In this document: piece after piece, positions 9,290 through 16,887 of the stretch
How positions within the stretch are numbered: the stretch's first letter is position 1
Layout: the number at the start of each line of letters is the position of its first letter
NCBI RefSeq assembly: GCF_002355435.1
Contig: NZ_AP017313.1
Location: forward strand, 124,001-188,000
Direction of reading: 5' to 3'
Source of the DNA: Mucilaginibacter gotjawali
Lineage (GTDB): Bacteria; Bacteroidota; Bacteroidia; Sphingobacteriales; Sphingobacteriaceae
DNA length: 64,000 nt
The notes under the pieces: model-generated
Database searches by the model: none
Told to the model about the DNA's origin: nothing
What the model saw: only the letters and a program-made list of their open reading frames with translations
Position numbers and translations under genes: made by a program

Positions 9290-10654
9290 ATGAAAACAAA
9301 TTTATTTAAAATACTCGGTTCACTAGCCGTTGCCAGTTTGAGCCTTGTACCATTCGGTGTTAAAGCACAAGAAATTCAGTTCTATCGTCCAAACGGCCAG
9401 CAAGGTGTTAATGTATTTGAAACCAGCAAGGCTGATACAGTACCGTTCAAAGGGGTACACGTAAAAGTGGGCGGTAACTTCGAATTAACTTTCCAGGCAT
9501 TGGGTCAATCAAATACCGCCGTTGCGGTACCACTTAGCAGTACCAATCCAGCTAATTCTACAAGCCTTATCGCGCTTACCCATGGATTTACCCTGCCAAT
9601 GGCTAACCTTAACATAGATGTTCAGTTGGCTGATGGTATCCGCATGAACCTTACGCAATACCTTGCTGCAAGGCACCACGAAGACACCTGGGTTAAAGGC
9701 GGATACATTCAGTTTGATAAACTACCATTCCTTCATAGCGCTGTTATTGATGATATCATGAAAAGTGTAACCATCAAAATCGGTCAGAATGACGTTGATT
9801 ACGGCGATCAGCACTACCGCAGAACTGACGGTGGCAACACTATCTACAATCCATTTGTTGAAAACTATATCATGGACGAATTCTCTACCGAGCTCGGTGC
9901 ACAATTCTACTACTTTAACAAAACAGGATTTTTTGCAATGTTTGGCATAACTGATGGGTTATTGAATGAAACTGTGGTTCAAAGCACTAAAGTTGATGCT
10001 TTAACTGGCAAACCACTTAAATACGACCCTGCCATCCTTGCTAAATTAGGATTTGACAAACAGGTAAATAAAGATTTCAGATTCAGGTTAACCGGATCAA
10101 TCTATACTGTAAGCAGTACCTACAGCAACACATTATTAAGCGGCGACCGTACAGGTTCACATTACTATAACCTGATGGAAAACCAGGCAGTAGCAAACGC
10201 CACTACCTTAAACGATGCTGTTGACTACAGCTTTACTTCAGGAAGATTTAACCCCGGCTTTAGCAACGAACTACACGCTGCAATGGGTAACTTGTTTTTG
10301 AAATACAAAGGCTTAGAATTTTTTGGTACTGCTGAAAATATTACCGGCAGAGGCGCTGCAGAATTACATAAACGCTGGGCTACCCAATATGCTGGCGACG
10401 TGATCTACAGGTTCCCTGAAAATACCGAAAACTTTTGGTTAGGCGTTCGTTACAACACTGTAACAGGCGACGTTTTGAACATAGGAGACGTAACCACTAA
10501 CCGTACAGCAGGTTCATTCGGCTGGTTTTTAACAAAACACGTGATGATGAAAGCTGAATACGTAAGCCAGGAATACAAGAATTACCCAACTACCAGCATC
10601 CTTAATGGTGGCAAGTTCCATGGCGTAATGCTTGAAGCTTCAATCGGTTTCTAA
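9290..10654 (+). CDS. Outer-membrane beta-barrel protein (porin-like)
   Basis: A 454-residue protein with a signal peptide (cleavage after GVKAQ, about residue 26). The body is rich in alternating strands with aromatic girdles (for example LGAQFYYFNKTGFFAMFGI and NFWLGVRYNTVTGDV) and ends in GVMLEASIGF, the terminal phenylalanine typical of outer-membrane barrels. It resembles Bacteroidota porin or phosphate-selective-porin-like proteins, but I do not recognise a named family. It follows the YceI gene by 31 bp and precedes a terminator, so it ends the transcription unit. Confidence 0.75.
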   Translation: MKTNLFKILGSLAVASLSLVPFGVKAQEIQFYRPNGQQGVNVFETSKADTVPFKGVHVKVGGNFELTFQALGQSNTAVAVPLSSTNPANSTSLIALTHGFTLPMANLNIDVQLADGIRMNLTQYLAARHHEDTWVKGGYIQFDKLPFLHSAVIDDIMKSVTIKIGQNDVDYGDQHYRRTDGGNTIYNPFVENYIMDEFSTELGAQFYYFNKTGFFAMFGITDGLLNETVVQSTKVDALTGKPLKYDPAILAKLGFDKQVNKDFRFRLTGSIYTVSSTYSNTLLSGDRTGSHYYNLMENQAVANATTLNDAVDYSFTSGRFNPGFSNELHAAMGNLFLKYKGLEFFGTAENITGRGAAELHKRWATQYAGDVIYRFPENTENFWLGVRYNTVTGDVLNIGDVTTNRTAGSFGWFLTKHVMMKAEYVSQEYKNYPTTSILNGGKFHGVMLEASIGF

Positions 10655-10680
10655 TTGTTTTTTTCATAATTGTTGATCAT

Positions 10681-10724
10681 AGCAAAGCCCCTCCGGTGTT
10701 AAACCCGGGGGGCTTGCTTTTTTT
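10681..10724 (+). terminator. Terminator after the outer-membrane protein gene
   Basis: A GC-rich imperfect hairpin (AGCAAAGCCCC... and ...GGGGGGCTTGCT) followed by a run of seven T, 26 bp after the stop codon. Confidence 0.8.
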
Positions 10725-10813
10725 ATAGGGGTTCGGCATAAGAATTAGCATACAATGCTGAATGCCCCATAGGGGCTTCCCCTTTGTAGGATGATGTTCA
10801 AAACGTTATTTAG

Positions 10814-10861
10814 CCACGTCAGTGGCTACCCAATTCGCGAAGGGTAGCCACTGACGTGGCA
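10814..10861. repeat. Nested palindrome in a 320-bp intergenic region
   Basis: A perfect 19-bp inverted repeat (GCCACGTCAGTGGCTACCC and its complement) with a 10-bp AT/CG loop that contains TTCGCGAA. Each arm is itself partly self-complementary (GCCAC-GTCA-GTGGC), so the DNA could form either one long hairpin or two small ones. There is no T-run, so it is not a standard terminator. It resembles a REP-type element. The rest of 10655-10975 holds the terminator at its left end and no gene. Confidence 0.7.
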
Positions 10862-10975
10862 ATTATCCCCGGGATTTGGTTTCTACAAAGCGGTAGTCCG
10901 CCTGCGGCGGAGCATTTTGACGGTGGGCAAATTCATTTACGAACTCACGTTAGTTTATAGGCTTTGCAGCGAAAC

Positions 10976-11617
10976 TCAAATCGCGGCTCTCTTTTCCCTG
11001 GGCGCTGATAAATAAAAATGCCATAGCAGCATGGTGGCAATAGTCCGGTAGGGCTGCCAGTTAGCGGCAATTTCCAGCAACTGCTCTTTGGTTGTTTCGG
11101 CAGGCAATTTTTTTACCCGCTTCATGGCGTTTACCGCGGCCAGGTCGCCAATGGGGAATACATCAGGGTGTTGCAAAACAAACATCAGGTAAACATCGGC
11201 CGTCCAGTTGCCGATACCTTTTAAGGCGACCAGTTTTGCCCTCACCTGATCGTCGGGCATGTCTTCCAGTTCGGTTAAATTTAGTTGGCCGCTTAACAAG
11301 GCTTCGGCCAGGTATTTCAGGTAGCCTGATTTCTGCCGGCTTACATAGCAGGCGCGCATTTCTTCGTCGGTTAATAACAGTAGTCTTGCGGGAGTTAATA
11401 CCTGCAGCCGCTCTTTTAATTTATTTAAAGCAGATAATGCAGAGGCCAGCGAAACCTGCTGCTCCAAAATAATATGCACCAGGGTTTCAAACGTATTGGG
11501 CCGCGACCAGAAGGGCGGGTAACCGTGGGTTTGGATGATGGCGGCTAAATCGGCATCTGTTGATGCGAGTTCGTCGCAGATGGAATGATAATTGGAAGAA
11601 TTAAAGCGATGAATCAT
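10976..11617 (-). CDS. DNA-3-methyladenine glycosylase II-like (HhH-GPD family)
   Basis: A 213-residue base-excision repair enzyme. The helix-hairpin-helix segment LVALKGIGNWTADVYLMF (about residues 133-150) binds DNA, and the catalytic aspartate follows in FPIGDLAAVN, the order seen in AlkA. It lacks the N-terminal AlkA_N domain, as many bacterial homologues of this size do. It should excise alkylated bases such as 3-methyladenine. Its start codon overlaps the end of the upstream lipoprotein gene by 17 bp, suggesting translational coupling. Confidence 0.88.
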   Translation of the reverse strand: MIHRFNSSNYHSICDELASTDADLAAIIQTHGYPPFWSRPNTFETLVHIILEQQVSLASALSALNKLKERLQVLTPARLLLLTDEEMRACYVSRQKSGYLKYLAEALLSGQLNLTELEDMPDDQVRAKLVALKGIGNWTADVYLMFVLQHPDVFPIGDLAAVNAMKRVKKLPAETTKEQLLEIAANWQPYRTIATMLLWHFYLSAPREKRAAI

Positions 11618-12278
11618 TCTGAGCGGTTTTGACTTTTTTGAATTTTTCCTTTACATCCTTTAAAATATTCCTTTTGACCATTAATTTCTTATTTATAAAA
11701 TAAGCTTGCTTATAAATTGGCTGAAGTGTTATGATGTAATTTGCATTTACACTATCTCTAACTATAAATTTAAATGGTTCGTAGTACACAGGAAAAAAAA
11801 CAAGCGTGTCATTCTTTGATACCTGAAGGTCTATCTTCCAAAAATAATTATCTACTACACTTTGTGATGCTATCTTGGTTTTATTGTACAAATGGTTATC
11901 CACACTTTGAAAAGGTATCCTGCCACCGAAAGCATTCCTGATCAAAAACATTGACTCGTTTGATTTGGTTGGTGTTTTTAAAATTTTTAGAACCCTTGAT
12001 GTGTCTGCATAGTTATTCCCACAACTATTGAGGACGATTTGGTTTTTATCAAGCTGCCATGTGCCAGCTGTAAAAAAATGAGTGGAATCATTGCCTGAGG
12101 GCGTCATTAGCCAACTTAATGGATTTAAATTTTCATAAAAAAAAGAATGATCTGATTTAATGATAATTATATTGAAATTTGACCCTTTTGCCCGGTAAGT
12201 TCCAATTAATCCTTTTTTCGTTACCTTACAGGAAACACTTAGCAGGAGTAAAAGGAAGGCCAGGTGTTTAGTTTTCAT
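11601..12278 (-). CDS. Lipoprotein of unknown function
   Basis: A 225-residue protein with a lipoprotein signal (LLLLLSVSC, lipidated Cys about 18 residues after the chosen start). I selected the second ATG (12278) as start because it gives a normal MKTK signal sequence; the first ATG is at 12287. The mature part has a lipocalin-like opening, GLIGTYRAKGSNFNIIIIKSDHSFFYE, seen in many Bacteroidota lipoproteins of unknown role. It overlaps the glycosylase gene by 17 bp and is divergent from rarA, with 63 bp between starts. Confidence 0.75.
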   Translation of the reverse strand: MKTKHLAFLLLLLSVSCKVTKKGLIGTYRAKGSNFNIIIIKSDHSFFYENLNPLSWLMTPSGNDSTHFFTAGTWQLDKNQIVLNSCGNNYADTSRVLKILKTPTKSNESMFLIRNAFGGRIPFQSVDNHLYNKTKIASQSVVDNYFWKIDLQVSKNDTLVFFPVYYEPFKFIVRDSVNANYIITLQPIYKQAYFINKKLMVKRNILKDVKEKFKKVKTAQNDSSL

Positions 12279-12341
12279 AATTTCCATTTAAACGTACTAA
12301 TTTTTTTAGGATTTAGCATTTACTTTTCGGAATTTTACGAT

Positions 12342-13622
12342 ATGAATAACCTGCCCCCATTAGCCGAACGCATGCGCCCCAAAAACCTGGATGATTATGT
12401 GGGGCAGAAACATCTGGTGGGCCAGGGCGCCGTATTGCGTAAGGCCATTGAGTCGGGCAATTTGCCGTCCATGCTATTTTGGGGGCCGCCGGGCGTAGGT
12501 AAAACCACGCTGGCCTATATCATTTCACAGCAGTTGGACAGGCCGTTCTTTTCCTTAAGCGCCATTAATTCGGGCGTGAAGGATGTGCGCGAGGTGATTG
12601 AGAAAGCAGCCGTCCTGAAGGCCGAAGGGCAGAATTTGCCCATCCTTTTTATTGATGAAATTCATCGTTTCTCCAAATCGCAGCAGGATTCGTTACTGGG
12701 CGCGGTGGAGCGGGGCATAGTTACGCTGATGGGCGCAACTACTGAGAATCCTTCCTTTGAAGTGATTTCGGCGTTATTGTCACGCTGCCAGGTGTATATC
12801 CTGCAGCCTTTAAATGAGGACGACCTGGTAAGCCTGCTGCAAAAAGCGCAGAAAGAAGATGAGGTGATCCGAAAAAAAAATATCACTATCAAAGAAAATG
12901 AAGCCTTGCTGCGCCTATCCGGCGGGGACGCCCGTAAGCTGCTCAATATTTTTGAGCTGCTGGTAAATGCCTTCGACAGTAAAAAAATAACCATCACCAA
13001 CGATGCCGTACTTAAACATGTGCAGCAAAATATGGCGCTGTATGATAAAGCCGGCGAACAGCATTATGATATTATTTCGGCCTTTATCAAATCCATGCGC
13101 GGCAGCGACCCTAACGGCGCGGTTTACTGGCTGGCCAGGATGATCACCGGCGGCGAGGACCCTTTATTTATTGCCCGGCGGATGCTGATCCTGGCATCCG
13201 AAGATATTGGCAACGCCAATCCCAATGCGCTGCTGCTGGCCCAAAGCTGCTTTAACGCCGTAAATGTGATAGGCATGCCCGAATCGCAGCTGATCTTATC
13301 GCAAACGGCCATTTACCTCGCAACCTCAGCAAAAAGCAACTCAGCCACTACGGCCATTGGCGCCGCGATGGAACTGGTGCGCCAAACCGGCGACCTGCCC
13401 GTACCACTGCACCTGCGCAACGCGCCAACCAAACTGATGAAAAACCTGGGCTACGGCAAAGATTATAAATATGCACATAGCTACGAAGGCAACTTTGCCG
13501 ACCTTGACTTTCTGCCTGCCGAAATAAAGGGCGCAAAAATCTATAATCCGGGTAACAATGCCCGCGAAAATGAATCAAAAGAGAAATTAAAAAAACTTTG
13601 GGGCGACAGGTATAAATATTAA
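12342..13622 (+). CDS. rarA: Replication-associated recombination protein A (RarA/MgsA AAA+ ATPase)
   Basis: A 426-residue AAA+ ATPase that acts at stalled replication forks and associates with clamp loader and SSB. The N-terminus PPLAERMRPKNLDDYVGQKH is diagnostic. Walker A is GPPGVGKTT, Walker B is ILFIDEIHRFSKSQQD, sensor 1 is GATTENPSF, and the C-terminal tetramerisation part includes HYDIISAFIKSMRGSDPNGAVYWLARM. I placed the start at ATG 12342 because upstream codons read as non-conserved hydrophobic sequence. The gene is divergent from the lipoprotein/glycosylase pair; a common repair theme with the glycosylase may be coincidental. Confidence 0.96.
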   Translation: MNNLPPLAERMRPKNLDDYVGQKHLVGQGAVLRKAIESGNLPSMLFWGPPGVGKTTLAYIISQQLDRPFFSLSAINSGVKDVREVIEKAAVLKAEGQNLPILFIDEIHRFSKSQQDSLLGAVERGIVTLMGATTENPSFEVISALLSRCQVYILQPLNEDDLVSLLQKAQKEDEVIRKKNITIKENEALLRLSGGDARKLLNIFELLVNAFDSKKITITNDAVLKHVQQNMALYDKAGEQHYDIISAFIKSMRGSDPNGAVYWLARMITGGEDPLFIARRMLILASEDIGNANPNALLLAQSCFNAVNVIGMPESQLILSQTAIYLATSAKSNSATTAIGAAMELVRQTGDLPVPLHLRNAPTKLMKNLGYGKDYKYAHSYEGNFADLDFLPAEIKGAKIYNPGNNARENESKEKLKKLWGDRYKY

Positions 13623-13627
13623 ATCCT

Positions 13628-13882
13628 GGCCCGCCCCCGCGGAAAACAACATGAAGGTTACCTGTCTGACCCATAGGGGCCAGATATTGGTAGAAGACAA
13701 TAACAGCTATTTATACCGTGCAGCAGGTACGGAACCTATACGCAATGCAATAGCGCTAATGCTGCTCCGATTGTTGCGTACCGATGGCACGCTTTTCGTT
13801 TATTGTCTATTTTCTACCAATATTTTGCACCTGACGGCGCAAAGAAGCGCTTATAAAGTGGGGTCACTTTGCGCAGCGGGCC
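13628..13882. repeat. Long imperfect palindromic element (MITE-like or structured RNA)
   Basis: The 365-bp gap after rarA holds an imperfect palindrome of about 255 bp centred near 13755 on AGCGCT. Matching arms include GGCCCGC/GCGGGCC (13628-13634 and 13876-13882), ATATTGGTAGAA...GACAATAA (from 13684) with its complement at about 13800-13824, GCAGCA/TGCTGC and GGTACG/CGTACC nearer the centre. A TGACCC/GGGTCA pair is also present but offset by about 11 bp. No transposase lies here; a 78-codon plus-strand frame (13651-13887) looks like chance. It could be a miniature mobile element remnant or a transcribed hairpin. Confidence 0.55.
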
Positions 13883-13987
13883 GTTAAGTGATTAAATTGT
13901 ACACGAATAGCCGCATCCTGCGTTCTTTATCTGAATGAGCCGATACCTTACTTATTTTCACTATAATTACCCTATACTAAATTTACA

Positions 13988-15469
13988 ATGATATCAACTT
14001 TTCTCAGGCACGAGTTAAAAGCTTTCTGGCGGTCGAAAAACACAGGCAAAAGCATTGCTATCCGCATTGTAATGGCCCTGCTGATCCTTTATCTGCTACT
14101 TTGTGTATTGGCGATAGGCTTTTTTATGAATGGGGTTTTAGAAAAAGCCTATCCCCACGAAGATGAAGTGATTGCTTTTTGCGGCATTATTTTGTTGTAT
14201 TATTTGATGGACCTGTTTATGCGCCTGCAGTTGCAGGAATTACCTACCCTGCGCGTGCAACCCTATTTACAACTCCCTGTAAAACGAGATGCGCTGGTGC
14301 GTTACCTGGCATTTACCGCTTTGCTTTCGGTGTTTAATATCTGGCCTTTTATCCTTTTTGTGCCATTTATCCTTAAGATTATTGCGCCAGATTCAGGCGC
14401 TGTGGTGGCGTTTGCGTTTATCGTTTCGCTTATCGGGCTTACCGTTTTCAGTAATTACCTGGCCCTGTATATCAAACGGAAATCAAACTTAAACGGCTGG
14501 GTATTTTTGATTGTTACGGCGGTAATTATCCTTGTAGTGTTATGCGATTTTTACTGGCATATTTACTCCCTGCGTAATATCTCTTATTTGTTTTTCGGGC
14601 GCCTTATTACAAAGCCATTGCTCGCACTGGCGCCGGTGTTGCTTGGAGCGGCAATGTACTACTTTAATTTTTTATACCTCAAACAAAACCTTTACCTGGA
14701 AGAATTGGGTTCGCGCAAGGCGGCCAAATACAAAAGCAGCACCGATTATCCTTTACTGAGCCGATTTGGCAGCGTGGGCGATCTGGCTGGCAACGAGATC
14801 AAGCTGGTTTTGCGAAATAAGCGCTCGCGGTCGGCACTTGTAATGGGCCTGTTTTTTATGTTGTATGGCCTGTTTTTTTACCCTAACCCTAAGTTTATTC
14901 ATTTAGAAAGTGTAAAAGTGTTTGTGGGGATGTTTATGACGGGTATTTTTATCATTAACTACGGGCAGTTTATGTTTAGCTGGCAGGCCTCGCATTTTGA
15001 TGGTTTGCTGGTGAGTAGCGTTAGTTTCAGGGATTTTTTAAAAGCAAAATACCTGTTGTTTACGGTTGTTTCTACCGGTTTTTTCCTGCTTACCATCCCT
15101 TATGTTTATTTTGGCTGGCGAACCCTGATGATCCACTTTATTATGTATTTATGGAACATCGGTATCAATACAACCCTCGTGCTGTTTTTCGCCAACCGTA
15201 ATTTTAAGCGCATGGACCTTTCAAAGGGCGCGGCCTTTAACTGGGAAGGAATGAGCGGTAACCAATGGATCTTATCATTTCCGCTGCTGATCGCTCCTTA
15301 TGTAATTTACGGGCCTTTTGCCCTGCTCGGTCATGCAGATATAGGCCTGGCTTTGCTGGCTGTAACAGGCCTTATATTTATATTAATCCGTGGCTTTTGG
15401 ATTAAACAGCTGGAAGCCGATTTTTATTTACACAGATACAAAATAGCTGAAGGTTTCAGAAACAAATAA
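13988..15469 (+). CDS. ABC transporter permease (DUF5687 family)
   Basis: A 493-residue integral membrane protein with about twelve hydrophobic segments. The N-terminus (FLRHELKAFWRSKNTGKSIA) and the conserved LQELPTLRVQPYLQLPVKRD block match the DUF5687 group, the Bacteroidota membrane partner of an ATPase encoded next door. The ATP-binding gene starts 1 bp after its stop, so the pair forms one exporter. The substrate is unknown. Confidence 0.87.
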   Translation: MISTFLRHELKAFWRSKNTGKSIAIRIVMALLILYLLLCVLAIGFFMNGVLEKAYPHEDEVIAFCGIILLYYLMDLFMRLQLQELPTLRVQPYLQLPVKRDALVRYLAFTALLSVFNIWPFILFVPFILKIIAPDSGAVVAFAFIVSLIGLTVFSNYLALYIKRKSNLNGWVFLIVTAVIILVVLCDFYWHIYSLRNISYLFFGRLITKPLLALAPVLLGAAMYYFNFLYLKQNLYLEELGSRKAAKYKSSTDYPLLSRFGSVGDLAGNEIKLVLRNKRSRSALVMGLFFMLYGLFFYPNPKFIHLESVKVFVGMFMTGIFIINYGQFMFSWQASHFDGLLVSSVSFRDFLKAKYLLFTVVSTGFFLLTIPYVYFGWRTLMIHFIMYLWNIGINTTLVLFFANRNFKRMDLSKGAAFNWEGMSGNQWILSFPLLIAPYVIYGPFALLGHADIGLALLAVTGLIFILIRGFWIKQLEADFYLHRYKIAEGFRNK

Positions 15470-15470
15470 G

Positions 15471-16214
15471 ATGATAGCAATTAACGACCTTAAAAAAATA
15501 TACAACGGGGTTACTGTTGTAAACATATCGCACCTGGAGATTAAAAAAGGCGAAAGTGTTGGCCTTGTAGGCAATAACGGCGCAGGTAAAACTACCCTGT
15601 TCCGGTTGATGCTGGATTTGATCAGGCCCGATAACGGCGTGGTATTATCAAATGGCGAAAATGTAGCCGGGCACGAGCACTGGAAAAATTACACTGCCTC
15701 ATACCTGGATGAAGGTTTTTTGATAGATTATTTAACCCCCGAGGAATATTTTTACTTTATCGGCGGCCTGCACCGGCAGAGCCGCGCTACGGTGGACGAC
15801 TATTTATCGGGGATGGCGGAGTTTTTTAACGGCGAGATCCTGAAAAAAGGTAAATACATCCGCGATCTGTCAAAAGGCAACCAGTGTAAGGTTGGCGTGG
15901 TATCCTGCCTGCTGCAGAACCCTGAATTGCTGATGCTGGATGAACCATTTGCCAATATCGACCCAAGCACACAATTCCGTTTAAAAAGCCTGTTGAAAGA
16001 CCTGAATAAAAACAAGGGAGTTACTACCCTGATATCCAGCCACGACCTTAACCACATCACCGATGTATGTGACCGTATCCTGCTGATGGAAAAAGGAAAG
16101 ATCATCAAGGATATAGCTACCAGTTCATCTACTTTAAATGAACTGGAAGACTACTTTGGCGTAGGACAAATTATTGGCAGCCCGGTTAAAGTTGACGGGG
16201 AAGAAAATCATTAA
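15471..16214 (+). CDS. ABC transporter ATP-binding protein
   Basis: A 247-residue ATPase subunit. Walker A is GNNGAGKTT (about residues 37-45), the signature is LSKGNQCKVGVV in place of LSGGQ, Walker B is LLMLDEPFANIDP, and the switch histidine is in ISSHDL. Its start follows the permease stop by 1 bp, so subunits are made together. The complex most resembles DRA/CcmA-type exporters; cargo unknown. Confidence 0.94.
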   Translation: MIAINDLKKIYNGVTVVNISHLEIKKGESVGLVGNNGAGKTTLFRLMLDLIRPDNGVVLSNGENVAGHEHWKNYTASYLDEGFLIDYLTPEEYFYFIGGLHRQSRATVDDYLSGMAEFFNGEILKKGKYIRDLSKGNQCKVGVVSCLLQNPELLMLDEPFANIDPSTQFRLKSLLKDLNKNKGVTTLISSHDLNHITDVCDRILLMEKGKIIKDIATSSSTLNELEDYFGVGQIIGSPVKVDGEENH

Positions 16215-16243
16215 CGCTTGAAGCACTTTGTGTTCTCTGTGCC

Positions 16244-16290
16244 CCTTCGTGTCCTCCTATATTTGATTTCAAACATAGAGGACACGAAGG
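16244..16290. repeat. Inverted repeat between the ABC and GNAT genes
   Basis: A 13-bp perfect inverted repeat (CCTTCGTGTCCTC and GAGGACACGAAGG) with a 21-bp spacer that contains TTGATTTCAA. A short A-run follows. It may work as a weak terminator for the ABC operon or be a dispersed REP-like sequence. Confidence 0.55.
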
Positions 16291-16326
16291 CTTTAAAAAA
16301 ATGGCGGCAGATTGATATATTTGGCC

Positions 16327-16821
16327 ATGTACTCAATCAGGAAAGCAAGCTCGGAGGATGTAGAAATTATCCGCAGCATAGCCGAAATAACATGGTGGGC
16401 AACTTACGGCCCGATACTCAAAAAAGAGCAAATAGAATTTATGCTGGAGGAGATCTACGCCACCAGGAAACTGGCATCACAGCTCACCCACGATACCCAA
16501 ACCTACCTTTTACTGGTTGAAGCTGATAAACCTGTAGCCTTTGCTGCCTACTCGCCGCGGGAAGAAAACCCCGGGATTTATAAACTGCACAAACTTTATT
16601 GCCTGCCCCAAACCCAGGGCAAAGGCTATGGCAAAATCCTGATCAACGAAGTAGTAAAACAAACGATCGCAGCAGGCAAACGCACGCTCGACCTGAATGT
16701 GAACCGCTACAACAAAGCCAAAGACTTTTATGAAAAGATGGGGTTCGCGATAGTTTATGAGGAAGACGTCCCGGTAGGTAAATACTGGATGAATGATTAT
16801 GTGATGCGAAAAGTACTTTAA
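16327..16821 (+). CDS. GNAT family N-acetyltransferase
   Basis: A 164-residue acetyltransferase. The acetyl-CoA binding motif A is LYCLPQTQGKGYGKILINEVV (Q-x-x-G-x-G/A pattern QGKGYG), followed by LDLNVNRYNKAKDFYEKMGF, the usual motif B region. I used ATG 16327; an upstream TTG at 16312 is less likely. Substrate unknown. It converges with the TIG-domain lipoprotein gene across a strong shared terminator. Confidence 0.9.
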   Translation: MYSIRKASSEDVEIIRSIAEITWWATYGPILKKEQIEFMLEEIYATRKLASQLTHDTQTYLLLVEADKPVAFAAYSPREENPGIYKLHKLYCLPQTQGKGYGKILINEVVKQTIAAGKRTLDLNVNRYNKAKDFYEKMGFAIVYEEDVPVGKYWMNDYVMRKVL

Positions 16822-16835
16822 AAAAGATTTTACGA

Positions 16836-16877
16836 ATGTTTCTGCAGGGCATCCGCACGGATGCCCTGCAGAAACAT
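16836..16877. terminator. Bidirectional terminator between convergent genes
   Basis: A perfect 20-bp inverted repeat (ATGTTTCTGCAGGGCATCCG and its complement) with a CA loop lies between the GNAT gene and the convergent TIG-domain gene. A-rich sequence flanks the left side and TTATTTGCTTTTTA the right side. Confidence 0.85.
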
Positions 16878-16887
16878 TATTTGCTTT

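Noticed and set aside
13651..13887. 78-codon plus-strand frame after rarA
   Set aside because: It lies entirely within the palindromic element, has no family features and contains no conserved-looking segment; likely chance.
13988..16214. Antibiotic exporter
   Set aside because: DUF5687 permease and ATPase form an exporter, but nothing in sequence or context identifies the cargo.
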